Shown: positions 29,786 to 38,478, numbered from the stretch's first letter. The stretch: 64,000 nucleotides of DNA from Vagococcus entomophilus (GCF_003987595.1 NZ_NGJZ01000002.1:372001-436000); one strand, 5' to 3'. Translations and numbers: made by a program. Notes: generated by a model from the letters alone, not told the origin.

Positions 29786-30601
29786 ATGACAAACACAAAA
29801 AGAATTTATTCCATTCCCTATATCCTGTGGCTGCTTTTATTCGTAGTAACTCCGGTTCTTTTGATTATCTATCAGTCTTTTTTTGGAATGAATGGGCAGT
29901 TTACGCTGGAAAATTATCATGCTTATTTTACATCTGGAACATATCTAAGAATGACGCTAAATTCGGTGTGGTATGCGTTTTTGATTACAGTTTTAACGTT
30001 ACTCATCAGTTACCCAGCAGCCTACTTACTGAATAAAACCAAACATAAACAGCTCTGGCTGATGTTGATTATTTTACCGACATGGGTCAATTTGTTATTA
30101 AAAGCCTATGCCTTTATCGGTATTTTCAGTATCAATGGGAGTATCAATGAGTTTTTATCCTTTGTTGGGATTGGACAACAGCAAATTTTGTTTACCGATT
30201 TTAGTTTTATTTTTGTCGCAAGTTATATTGAGATTCCGTTTATGATTATGCCAATTTTTAACACACTAGAAGAGCTGAATCCTTCGCTTGTTAGTGCCAG
30301 TCGAGATCTTGGTGCAGGTAGCTTTGAAACGTTTAGACGGGTAATATTTCCACTTTCTTTAGCGGGTGTGAAAAGTGGAGTTCAAGCGGTCTTTATTCCA
30401 TCATTAAGCTTGTTCATGTTAACTCGATTGATTGGTGGAAATCGAGTCATTACACTTGGTACAGCCATTGAAGAGCATTTCTTGGTCACACAAAACTGGG
30501 GAATGGGTTCGACAATTGGGGTGGTACTCATTGTGGCCATGATTGCAATCATGATGCTGACGGGTGAAAAAAGAAAAAAAGGAGGACATAAGAAAAAATG
30601 A
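29786..30601 (+). CDS. potB: Spermidine/putrescine ABC transporter permease PotB
   Basis: Inner-membrane permease of 271 residues with six helices. The EAA coupling motif is SASRDLGAGSFETFRRVIFPLS (about residues 171-192). The first helix (YILWLLLFVVTPVLLIIYQSFFG) is typical of PotB. Overlaps potC by four bases. Confidence 0.93.
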   Translation: MTNTKRIYSIPYILWLLLFVVTPVLLIIYQSFFGMNGQFTLENYHAYFTSGTYLRMTLNSVWYAFLITVLTLLISYPAAYLLNKTKHKQLWLMLIILPTWVNLLLKAYAFIGIFSINGSINEFLSFVGIGQQQILFTDFSFIFVASYIEIPFMIMPIFNTLEELNPSLVSASRDLGAGSFETFRRVIFPLSLAGVKSGVQAVFIPSLSLFMLTRLIGGNRVITLGTAIEEHFLVTQNWGMGSTIGVVLIVAMIAIMMLTGEKRKKGGHKKK

Positions 30602-31428
30602 GAAAAAAATGGCGTTGGTCGAATATCTATTTGCTGCTAATTTTTGCGTTACTCTATATTCCGATTTTTTATCTAATTTTTTATTCGTTTAACAAGAGTG
30701 GTTCAATGACCCACTTTGAGGGGATAACTCTTGAACATTATCATACATTGTTTGAAGATACTCGACTCCTTGGAATTGTGATAGTTACATTTCTGCTTGC
30801 TTTCTTATCTGCGTTAATTGCGACATTGATTGGCACATTTGGGGCTATGGCAATTTATTATACGAAGAAAAGACAAATGAGAACGACCCTACTTAGCTTA
30901 AACAATATATTGATGGTTTCTCCAGATGTCATTATCGGAGCCAGCTTTTTGATTTTCTTCACATTTTTAGGCTTAAAATTAGGATTTTCGTCTGTTTTGA
31001 TGGCGCATATCGCTTTTAGTATTCCGATTGTCGTTTTAATGGTGTTGCCTAAATTACAAGAAATGAATGATTCGATGATTGATGCTGCGAGAGATTTGGG
31101 TGCAGGAAATTGGGCCGTGATACGTAAAGTAATCTTCCCGTACATTGCACCAGGAATTATTGCGGGTTATTTCATGGCGTTTACGTATTCACTCGATGAC
31201 TTTGCCGTTACTTTTTTTGTGACAGGAAATGGTTTTTCTACACTTTCTGTCGAGATCTATTCTCGGGCACGTCAAGGAATTAATTTAGAAATCAACGCAC
31301 TCAGTACCCTGCTTTTCCTTTTCTCAATGCTCTTAGTGATTGGCTATTATTTTGTGAGCCAAGATAACTTAACCAAAAAACAAAAGAAACGGCGAAAAGA
31401 GCAAAGCGAGGTGGCCGATTTACTATGA
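30598..31428 (+). CDS. potC: Spermidine/putrescine ABC transporter permease PotC
   Basis: Second permease of the polyamine importer, 276 residues and six helices. The EAA motif DAARDLGAGNWAVIRKVIFPYIAPG (about residues 161-185) matches PotC, as does DDFAVTFFVTG (about 200). The basic tail KKQKKRRKEQ is cytoplasmic. It overlaps both neighbours by four bases. Confidence 0.93.
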   Translation: MRKKWRWSNIYLLLIFALLYIPIFYLIFYSFNKSGSMTHFEGITLEHYHTLFEDTRLLGIVIVTFLLAFLSALIATLIGTFGAMAIYYTKKRQMRTTLLSLNNILMVSPDVIIGASFLIFFTFLGLKLGFSSVLMAHIAFSIPIVVLMVLPKLQEMNDSMIDAARDLGAGNWAVIRKVIFPYIAPGIIAGYFMAFTYSLDDFAVTFFVTGNGFSTLSVEIYSRARQGINLEINALSTLLFLFSMLLVIGYYFVSQDNLTKKQKKRRKEQSEVADLL

Positions 31429-32498
31429 AAAAACTCCAAACATTATTGATTGGGATTATCAGTATTATTTTGATTTTATTCGTATGTAGCCAACAGTTAA
31501 AAAAATCTCAAGGATTCTCAAGTGAGAACACCGTTACCATCTACAATTGGGGAGACTATATTGATCCAGACCTAATTAAAAAGTTTGAAAAAGAAAGTGG
31601 TTATAAAGTTCGCTATGAAACATTTGATTCTAATGAAGCGATGTTTACTAAAATCAAACAAGGTGGAACGAATTACGATATTGCAATTCCTAGTGAATAT
31701 ATGATTCAAAAAATGATGGACGAAAAGATGTTAGTGGCATTAGATAAGTCAAAAATTAAGGGCTTGAGCAATATTGATCCACGTTTCTTAAATTTGTCTT
31801 TTGATCCAAACAACCAATATTCGATTCCTTATTTTTGGGGAACTTTGGGGATTATCTACAATGACAAGTTTGTTTCAGCGGATAAAATCAAACATTGGAA
31901 CGATTTGTGGCGACCTGAACTAAAGAACAATGTAATGTTGATTGATGGTGCAAGAGAAGTTATGGGACTTGCCCTAAATAGCGAGGGGCAATCTTTAAAT
32001 AGTACCAATCATACGCAATTGCTAGAGGCTAAAAATAAATTGAATTTGCTAACGCCAAATATCAAAGCAATCGTTGCCGATGAGATTAAGATGTATATGG
32101 TCAATGAAGAAAGTGCCGTAGCGGTTTCTTTTTCCGGCGAAGCAGCAGAGATGCTTGAGAACAACGAGCATTTGCATTATGTCATTCCAAGTGAGGGATC
32201 CAATCTATGGTTTGACAACATTGTCATGCCTAAAACGGTTAAGAATAAAAAGGGCGCGTATGCCTTTATTAACTTTATGCTAGAGCCCAAAAATGCTGCG
32301 CAGAATGCCGAATATATCGGCTACTCTACACCGAATCAAGCAGCCGTGAGTTTGCTTCCAAAGAAAATTACAGCGGATAAGCAATTTTATCCTGACGATC
32401 AAACAATGGCAAATCTAGAAGTATACAAAAATCTTGGCAGTAAAAATCTTGAGCGGTACAATGATTTATTTTTAGAATTTAAAATGTATCGTAAATAG
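31425..32498 (+). CDS. potD: Spermidine/putrescine-binding protein PotD
   Basis: Extracellular polyamine receptor of 357 residues. The N-terminal hydrophobic stretch ends LILFVCSQQ, a plausible lipobox with Cys near residue 21, so it is probably a lipoprotein. The mature part opens NTVTIYNWGDYIDPDLIKKFE, the usual PotD start, and LWFDNIVMPKTVKNKKGAYAFINFML is the conserved C-terminal region. It is the last gene of the operon. Confidence 0.94.
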   Translation: MKKLQTLLIGIISIILILFVCSQQLKKSQGFSSENTVTIYNWGDYIDPDLIKKFEKESGYKVRYETFDSNEAMFTKIKQGGTNYDIAIPSEYMIQKMMDEKMLVALDKSKIKGLSNIDPRFLNLSFDPNNQYSIPYFWGTLGIIYNDKFVSADKIKHWNDLWRPELKNNVMLIDGAREVMGLALNSEGQSLNSTNHTQLLEAKNKLNLLTPNIKAIVADEIKMYMVNEESAVAVSFSGEAAEMLENNEHLHYVIPSEGSNLWFDNIVMPKTVKNKKGAYAFINFMLEPKNAAQNAEYIGYSTPNQAAVSLLPKKITADKQFYPDDQTMANLEVYKNLGSKNLERYNDLFLEFKMYRK

Positions 32499-32586
32499 GG
32501 TGGAAAACTCAGTAAAAACGGGTTAAATCAACAAATATTCAGGAGAGTAAGCTACTGTTTTTACTGTCAGTTTTCCAAAATCCTAC

Positions 32587-32615
32587 CAAAAGCGACGATT
32601 TCGTCGCTTTTTTTT
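32587..32615 (+). terminator. Rho-independent terminator of potABCD
   Basis: 10-bp stem AAAGCGACGA / TCGTCGCTTT with a 2-base gap, then a T run. Confidence 0.92.
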
Positions 32616-33326
32616 GAGTTTTCTACCAGAGATTTCTGGCTAGAAAGCTTGATGTGTATAGGGTTAAGCACATATATTTTTTTAAGAGAAAATCATTATT
32701 TAAAAAAATTGTTAAAAATTGCTTTTTTGTTAGAAAAAGGGAGGTAAAAACATCTACTTGAAATGCTGAAAATGTTAGAAATAAATATTTAGATTTTTTC
32801 TAGTTAATAATGCTGTATCCTGTGAATTTTATCAAATTTAGTTAGTTTTTATTTCGTCTTATATTATTTTAACTAAGAAATTAAGGATAATTTTGAGAAG
32901 TGTATTGGTGACATAATATTATGAGGTAGAGTAACTACTCAAATATGTAAGATTTCATATTGAAATGAGAAATTGTACTTTGTCTCTTTATCATTGTTTC
33001 ACCACCTTGAAATAAAAGATTTATTCATCAAAATTTTTAACGTAAGATTTTGACTCGAAAAAAATTAGATATAGTGAATTTATATATATTTCCTATTATT
33101 GTGAAATTTATTGAGAACGCATTAAACTAACAAAAATAAAGACAATAAGCTAGTATTTTTTTATTAGATAATTTTAGTATGCAAGCTATAAAATTTTATT
33201 TCACATCGTTAAGGTTTTAACATGATTTTTTATATAAAATATATTTTTATTATTTAAAATTTAGTTTATGTTTTGTTTCTATCGATCATTATTTTATATT
33301 TAAATTTATTTTTTGTATAAATTTAT
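32616..33326. other. AT-rich intergenic DNA before the RiPP cluster
   Basis: About 700 bases, clearly richer in A and T than the flanking genes, with no convincing gene. It lacks any Rgg-type regulator frame. One 19-codon minus-strand frame (32994-32935; MIKRQSTISHFNMKSYIFE) has AAGGTGGTG well placed before its ATG, but it is not hydrophobic like an SHP pheromone. A 31-codon + strand frame at 32652 has no good ribosome site. The composition suggests horizontally acquired DNA together with the downstream genes. Confidence 0.6.
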
Positions 33327-33355
33327 TTGTTTTTTTATTTAACATATAGTATAAT
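33327..33355 (+). promoter_or_regulatory. Promoter of the streptide-like cluster
   Basis: TTGTTT, 17-base spacer, perfect TATAAT, 25 bases before the precursor start codon and followed by the AGGAGGTGA ribosome site. The -35 is weak, so an activator could be required. Confidence 0.75.
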
Positions 33356-33380
33356 ATTTATTTATTAGGAGGTGATAAGT

Positions 33381-33515
33381 ATGTTTAAAAATAACAAAAA
33401 AATTGTGAAATCAGAAATTAATAATATTTCTGAAAATCAAGCTTCAAAAGAGAAAAATGGAGTATTTGATAGAGCAGTTTTTTCAAAAGGTGACGGCTGG
33501 AAAATAAAATCTTAG
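33381..33515 (+). CDS. Streptide-like RiPP precursor peptide (KGDGW motif)
   Basis: 44-residue peptide gene with a strong AGGAGGTGA ribosome site. The first ~34 residues are a charged, soluble leader (MFKNNKKIVKSEINNIS...), without a signal sequence. The C-terminus reads SKGDGWKIKS. In the streptide precursor StrA the core is AKGDGWKVM, in which the radical SAM enzyme StrB joins the beta carbon of Lys to C7 of Trp four residues later. Lys36 and Trp40 here have the same spacing and the same GDG between them. It is directly followed by a radical SAM/SPASM gene and an MFS gene, the strABC order. StrA is about 30 residues and has a second KGDGW copy after the core; this one is longer and has one copy. 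The crosslink itself is inferred. Confidence 0.9.
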   Translation: MFKNNKKIVKSEINNISENQASKEKNGVFDRAVFSKGDGWKIKS

Positions 33516-33520
33516 ACGGT

Positions 33521-33551
33521 AATAGCCCTTACTCGAAGAGTAAGGGCTATT
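33521..33551 (+). promoter_or_regulatory. 14-bp perfect hairpin between precursor and maturase
   Basis: AATAGCCCTTACTC, 3-base loop GAA, GAGTAAGGGCTATT. No T run follows; the next bases are TAGGAGG, the maturase ribosome site. It probably sets the ratio of precursor to enzyme by stabilising or attenuating the mRNA, as hairpins do in many RiPP operons. Confidence 0.8.
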
Positions 33552-33563
33552 TAGGAGGCAATT

Positions 33564-34895
33564 ATGGAATTTAATAATAAATTATTTATCCTACGAAAAG
33601 AGTTTTTTGGCGGGTTGTTAGTTAATAAATCTAATCTAACTAGGTACGAAATTAATAAGTATGATGCTTACTTTTTAGAAATATTATCAAAAGGTAGTTA
33701 TGAGGTCAGTGAGGTGGTTCAATGTATAGAGGAACACTTCAGTATTGATTACTATCCCAATGTAGAAAAATTTATAGAGATGGGAGTGTTATTGGAAGGA
33801 GAAAAATCTTATAAAATAAAAAAAGAGCATTTACCCATCTATGTAGAAAATTGTGATAAGCCTAAATATCTTTCTTATCCTTTTGAAATTTCAATATATC
33901 CATCATTGCAGTGTAATTTGAAGTGCTCATTTTGTTTTCTTGGAGATAAATTGAATAAACGATATGCTGAAAAGAGTGCTACTCAGTGGTTTGATTTAAT
34001 TAAACAAGCAACTCAAGATGGTTGTCTAAGTATTTCTATTTTGGGTGGAGAGCCGTTATTATATTATGATATTTTTAAACTAGTCAATTATTTAGAGAAT
34101 GCAAAAATTAGAACATCTATGACAAGTAATGGACTGTGTTGGAATAAGAAAATGATAAATTTTATTCAGACATCTCAGTATGTCACGCCTATTTTTTCTA
34201 TTCAAAGCTTAGGCTTATTTAATAGGGATGTAATGGGGAGGAATCATAATATCCAGCGTTGGGTAAGTACTGTGACAGAGATTAGTAAGTATAAAAAAGT
34301 AAGAATAAATACTGTATATCTTGGGCAATCAATTGACGATTTGAAGTCTATTGTAGATTTTTGTTATAAAAATAATGTAGAGAAGTATTCATTAGCCTAT
34401 CAATATGATATTAATTCAGATTGGACGAGCTTTAAAGCACTTATTGATGTTCAAGATGAGCTTGAGAGATATATAAGAATGTCACAATATGATAATTTAA
34501 ATTTTTGTGTAGAAGGATGCATGATTTATAGTACTTATAAGAATTTAGATGGGAGTATTGTAACATCTGAATATCAGAAATTAACGTATGGGTGTGAAGC
34601 TGGGAATAGTAGGCTTGAAATTCTTCCAAATGGTGACTCGTTTCCTTGTATTTCTTTTTTGGATAAAGACCTTTCTTGTGGGAACGTTTTTGATAGTAGT
34701 ATAAAAAAAGTGTGGGACGATTCAGCACTTCTAAGTGAGATTCGGTATGGTAAAACCGAAGATGAAAAATGCTTAAAATGTTCCTTGGTTCATTTTTGTA
34801 ATGGTGGATGTCCTATGGTAAATTTATCTAAAAATCAAAAAATGTTTGGGGAAGGAGACCCAAGATGTTTAATCAGAAAAGAAAGAAAAGGTTGA
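33564..34895 (+). CDS. KxxxW-type radical SAM/SPASM peptide maturase (StrB-like)
   Basis: 443-residue enzyme expected to crosslink Lys to Trp in the KGDGW precursor. Residues 1-90 resemble a PqqD-like RiPP recognition element (ILRKEFFGGLLVNK, EILSKG). The [4Fe-4S]-SAM motif is CNLKCSFC at Cys117, Cys121 and Cys124. The GGEP motif (LGGEPLL) follows near 158. The C-terminal SPASM region has eight cysteines (344, 362, 372, 403, 406, 412, 416, 435), enough for two auxiliary clusters. This domain order and length match StrB/SuiB. It is preceded by TAGGAGG and overlaps the transporter gene by 31 bases. AT-rich relative to the chromosome around it. Confidence 0.9.
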   Translation: MEFNNKLFILRKEFFGGLLVNKSNLTRYEINKYDAYFLEILSKGSYEVSEVVQCIEEHFSIDYYPNVEKFIEMGVLLEGEKSYKIKKEHLPIYVENCDKPKYLSYPFEISIYPSLQCNLKCSFCFLGDKLNKRYAEKSATQWFDLIKQATQDGCLSISILGGEPLLYYDIFKLVNYLENAKIRTSMTSNGLCWNKKMINFIQTSQYVTPIFSIQSLGLFNRDVMGRNHNIQRWVSTVTEISKYKKVRINTVYLGQSIDDLKSIVDFCYKNNVEKYSLAYQYDINSDWTSFKALIDVQDELERYIRMSQYDNLNFCVEGCMIYSTYKNLDGSIVTSEYQKLTYGCEAGNSRLEILPNGDSFPCISFLDKDLSCGNVFDSSIKKVWDDSALLSEIRYGKTEDEKCLKCSLVHFCNGGCPMVNLSKNQKMFGEGDPRCLIRKERKG

Positions 34896-36079
34896 GTTTA
34901 GAAATTCCAACCAACGTTAAGTTGATCAATTGGATTCGAATATTGAAAGCGACGGTGTTACTTTGGCCGGTGATTACATTGATCTATCTGTCCAAAGGTC
35001 TTTCGTTTTTAGAAATCGGAACGCTGAATAGTATCGGCAGTTTAATTATTGCTTTTTTGGAAGTACCGTTAGGCATGGTTGCTGATCGTTTGGGGAGAAA
35101 GCGAAATTTTATCATTGGCCAAGGTTTAACGATTGTGTTTTTAGTGGTCTTATTTTTGAGTCGTCATTTTTTTGAGATCGTAGTGGCAGAAGTCATTTTT
35201 TCGGTTGCTACTTGTTTTATCAGTGGAACTGATACTTCAATTGTATATGATTCCTTAAAATATGAGAAAAAAGAAAAAGAATATGGAAAAATTCTGTCAA
35301 GTAACAGTAGTGCCGTTATCTTCGTCTCAATCTTTGTCGCGATTATTGCGACCTATGCTTACAGTAAAAATCGGAACTATATCTACTTATGGTCACTGTT
35401 AATCTATACAATCGTATTTTTGAGTAGTTTTTTCATTAACGAAGAGGCAATTTATAAAGAAGAGAAAAAAGCGAAAAGTGAAACAGAGAAAAAAACAATC
35501 AAACATCATTTATTCACCATGCTGTCAACATACAAAACATTTATTTTCGTTTCATTATTTTCAGCGCTGATCATTCTTTTAATTAGTAATTTGTATCAGT
35601 TTAGTTCTCCTATTTTAGTAAGAAATGGCATGCCGGTTGAGTTTACAGGGTATATTATAGCATTATCAAAAATTGTTTCTATCCTGTTGCTTAGAAATAG
35701 TGATCAGATTATCAATTTGATTAAAAATAATGTGTTTATTTTTTTAACATTAGTTTTAGCCTGTTTATTAGCAGGATTATTGTTTGTCAACGGAATGATT
35801 TACTGGTCCATTTTGATATGTTTATCCTTTTCAATCAGTGATTTTTTGCAACCAATCATTAGTAAACAACTGAATGAGTTAATTGATTCTCATAACCGAA
35901 CAACTATGCTCTCTATTACGAGCTTATTAGATAATGCCTTCTTTACGGTAGGTGATCCAGTAGTTGGATATGGAATTGATAAAGTCGGTTATAATAAGAC
36001 TTTTGGAATTTTTGGTGTGTTACTATTCTTGAGTTTTCCAATCAATCAATTAGCTAAAAAGAAGAGAACCAAGTCATAG
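34865..36079 (+). CDS. MFS transporter of the streptide-like cluster
   Basis: 404-residue major facilitator with about 12 membrane helices. Motif A is GMVADRLGRKRNF (about residues 68-80) and an acidic/basic central loop (EEAIYKEEKKAKSETEKK) separates the halves. It is the third gene after precursor and maturase, as StrC is, so export of the mature cyclic peptide is the likely role. AAGGAG lies seven bases before the ATG inside the maturase gene. There is no dedicated leader peptidase gene; the str clusters lack one too. Its base composition looks less AT-rich than the maturase. Confidence 0.85.
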   Translation: MFNQKRKKRLSLEIPTNVKLINWIRILKATVLLWPVITLIYLSKGLSFLEIGTLNSIGSLIIAFLEVPLGMVADRLGRKRNFIIGQGLTIVFLVVLFLSRHFFEIVVAEVIFSVATCFISGTDTSIVYDSLKYEKKEKEYGKILSSNSSAVIFVSIFVAIIATYAYSKNRNYIYLWSLLIYTIVFLSSFFINEEAIYKEEKKAKSETEKKTIKHHLFTMLSTYKTFIFVSLFSALIILLISNLYQFSSPILVRNGMPVEFTGYIIALSKIVSILLLRNSDQIINLIKNNVFIFLTLVLACLLAGLLFVNGMIYWSILICLSFSISDFLQPIISKQLNELIDSHNRTTMLSITSLLDNAFFTVGDPVVGYGIDKVGYNKTFGIFGVLLFLSFPINQLAKKKRTKS

Positions 36080-36082
36080 TGT

Positions 36083-36125
36083 GGTTCCACTCAATAGATA
36101 ATTTTTTTAGTGGAATGCCTTTTTA
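36083..36125 (+). terminator. Rho-independent terminator after the RiPP cluster
   Basis: TTCCACT / AGTGGAA stem with GG / CC extension across a 2-base bulge, then TTTTT. Confidence 0.7.
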
Positions 36126-36202
36126 GAGGCAAAGTTTATGTGAGTTTCAAGAATTACTAAGCTCAGCGGAGTAGGAGACAGTATTGATGAAAACTTAAAT
36201 AG

Positions 36203-36246
36203 AAGATCCAAAATCATGTATATGGCTTTGGGTCTTTTGTTTTATA
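36203..36246 (+). terminator. Second terminator-like hairpin
   Basis: AAGATCCAAA / TTTGGGTCTT (one G-U) with a 14-base loop and T-rich tail. The 36126-36202 stretch before it has no recognisable gene. Confidence 0.6.
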
Positions 36247-36482
36247 TTTTTGCAAAGTTTAGCGATTAAAAGTATGCACATTTTTGTTGACTAAGATTAA
36301 TAAAATCAAGCAACCAGCGCTAGTTTATAAAATTTTTTTAGTTTGTGATATGAAAATGAATATTCTTATTTGGTTTTTTCATGAAAAATCCCACATTTTA
36401 TTGCTATAATAGAGATGGATTGGTTATAATCAATGTGGATGTTTAAAGTAGATAAAAATAGTAAAAATTTAGGAGAAAAATA
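36247..36482 (+). promoter_or_regulatory. Intergenic DNA with extended -10 promoter
   Basis: No gene seen. TTGCTATAAT at 36401-36410 is an extended -10 element (TGC-TATAAT) without a clear -35; it should drive the next gene about 70 bases downstream. ATTG-N8-CAAT flanks the expected start. Confidence 0.5.
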
Positions 36483-38207
36483 ATGAAAAATAAATCAGTT
36501 TGGCCGATTTTTTGGATAATTCTGGTGCCAAATATTTTACTTGTTCCATTTATCATTCATCATAGTACCGTGATATCTGGAGATACATTATTCCATTTTA
36601 ATCGGTTTTATGAGACAGCGATGCAATGGAAAAACCATAACTTTCAGTATTTTATTTCTATGTATGGTTTTTCGCAGTCTGCTCGGATTGTAAATGCCTT
36701 GTATAGTCCTTTTTTAGCCTATTTTTACGGGGCGCTTGTCTTAGTCTGTCAGTCTTGGTTCAAATTTCAGTTACTTGCCATTTCAATAAATAGTGCGGTA
36801 GCAGGGTTGTCGATGTATTATGCGCTTAAAACAAATAAGGTATCAACAAAAAATGCAACTATTTTAGCGATATTATATAGTACGACAGGTGGTGTTTTGC
36901 GATTTACAACACGGACTAATTTTATTGGCATTGGAGCAGCGTTACTACCGTTTGGATTAGCAGCAGCAACTAGAATGACAAGAAATGTGAACAGCAAAAA
37001 CCTAGTGAATGTCTTAGAGCTTACGTTTGCAATGAGTATTTTGATACAAAGCCATCTTTTGACAGCAATCGAGTTGGTCTTGATTTTGATTGCATTCTTT
37101 GTGGTCGCTTTTTTAAAAACAAAAGATAAGAGAACGTTACTTTTGGCCGTTAGCAAAGCGGTGGGACTTACGCTTGTTTTGACGAGTAATATTTGGGGAG
37201 CAATGTTGGAACTATACACGAAGGATCATATTTTAAGACCTATTTTATTTTCAAATCCAGCGCAGGCGAGTATCCGGTCATTTGGCTTTACAAATTTGAC
37301 GCTTCCTTTAGCAGTGCTTTTGCTCATGATTGGTGCAACTAGCTTTTATTACCGAACAATCACCACATTAACACAGAAAATGACTTTTATTGTTGGAAGT
37401 GTATTTTTTATATGTTCGACCGATTTGCTTCCGTGGAGTTGGATGTTTGCAAACATCCAAGGTCTTTCTATTTTGCAAATGCCATTACGTCTATTTGCCC
37501 CAGCTTTAGCGCTCTTATTAATATCGGCAGGGTTGCTCGCTGAGGAAATCCCAAAGAAAAGACAGGATTTCTTTACAAAAGGTCTTCTTATCGGAACGCT
37601 TGTGTCGCTACTATTCAGTTTGACTGCGACATATCAAGTAACCAAAGTCTTTACGACCTCGGATGTGATTAAAGATTCGTATGCACAGGTTTCAAAGCGT
37701 GATCCAGATGAAATTAGAGCTTCTTTTAACCAAGGACTACTGGCGCCTTTGCAAATCATGTACAAAGCAACCCCAGATTATCTACCTGTCCAAAGTTCTA
37801 GCTTTTGTTATGAAAAAGAGGATCCTTATGTTAAATATGAAAAACAGGTGATTGAAAATCCTCTAAAGGTTAGAAAAACGGTTGAGAATAATGAGTTGAT
37901 TCTCACCTGGGTTAGCAATAATAGGAAAGAGGTAATGCTCCCAATTGTAGATTATGCAAATACACAAATTTGGCTAAATCAACATTTGCTCAAACATGAG
38001 GAGGTAAAACGATCTTCAATTGGAGTACTCTACGTTACACCCAAAAAAGGACTCAATGAGGTTCGTGTTACGTATGCAATGGATAAAAAAACCAAATTTT
38101 TGATTCTTTTAAGTTTATTTGCTTGGGGGGGATTGCTACTTTACATAGCAATCAAAATCTGGAAAAAATGCATGAGAAAACCCACTTATTTGATTAGCAG
38201 AAGGTAA
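36483..38207 (+). CDS. Polytopic membrane protein, YfhO/GT-C-like
   Basis: 574-residue membrane protein with about 11 hydrophobic segments and a C-terminal soluble region (about 395-535) before a last helix. The first extracytoplasmic loop holds STVISGDTLFHFNRFYETAMQW, whose acidic residue after the first helix is usual in GT-C-fold glycosyltransferases and in YfhO- and PTPS-related membrane proteins. That suggests lipid-linked sugar transfer in cell-envelope glycosylation, but no acceptor or partner gene is adjacent. RBS TAGGAG. Family membership is my inference. Confidence 0.55.
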   Translation: MKNKSVWPIFWIILVPNILLVPFIIHHSTVISGDTLFHFNRFYETAMQWKNHNFQYFISMYGFSQSARIVNALYSPFLAYFYGALVLVCQSWFKFQLLAISINSAVAGLSMYYALKTNKVSTKNATILAILYSTTGGVLRFTTRTNFIGIGAALLPFGLAAATRMTRNVNSKNLVNVLELTFAMSILIQSHLLTAIELVLILIAFFVVAFLKTKDKRTLLLAVSKAVGLTLVLTSNIWGAMLELYTKDHILRPILFSNPAQASIRSFGFTNLTLPLAVLLLMIGATSFYYRTITTLTQKMTFIVGSVFFICSTDLLPWSWMFANIQGLSILQMPLRLFAPALALLLISAGLLAEEIPKKRQDFFTKGLLIGTLVSLLFSLTATYQVTKVFTTSDVIKDSYAQVSKRDPDEIRASFNQGLLAPLQIMYKATPDYLPVQSSSFCYEKEDPYVKYEKQVIENPLKVRKTVENNELILTWVSNNRKEVMLPIVDYANTQIWLNQHLLKHEEVKRSSIGVLYVTPKKGLNEVRVTYAMDKKTKFLILLSLFAWGGLLLYIAIKIWKKCMRKPTYLISRR

Positions 38208-38478
38208 AAAGAAAGGCTAAAAAAGAGAAAAAATATTGAGATTGAGGATACGTTGCATAGGATTTAGTTACTATGTTAGGTATTGTGCTTGCCTTTGATT
38301 TATTGGTTGTGGCTATAGTCTACGATTTTGGGACCATTTCAGTCTGGTAGCTTAGGTTAGTTATTTCAACTAAAATGATTGCCGACAAAACGTATTAATT
38401 GTGGGATGAGTGCTATTCCTGTATAAAGTTTGCTAGATAGTGAAAGGCAAAGGAAAAACGTTTAAATGAAAAAAGAAT
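38208..38478. other. Intergenic DNA without a convincing gene
   Basis: A 25-codon hydrophobic frame (ATG at 38273, MLGIVLAFDLLVVAIVYDFG...) is the only suggestive piece; it lacks a ribosome site and may be debris of a membrane protein gene. Nothing else is recognisable. Confidence 0.4.

Noticed and set aside
32652-32747. 31-codon + strand frame upstream of the RiPP precursor, considered as an SHP-type pheromone
   Set aside because: Weak ribosome site, and the sequence does not resemble known short hydrophobic pheromones.
38273-38350. 25-codon hydrophobic frame MLGIVLAFDLLVVAIVYDFG...
   Set aside because: No ribosome site or promoter; at most a gene remnant.
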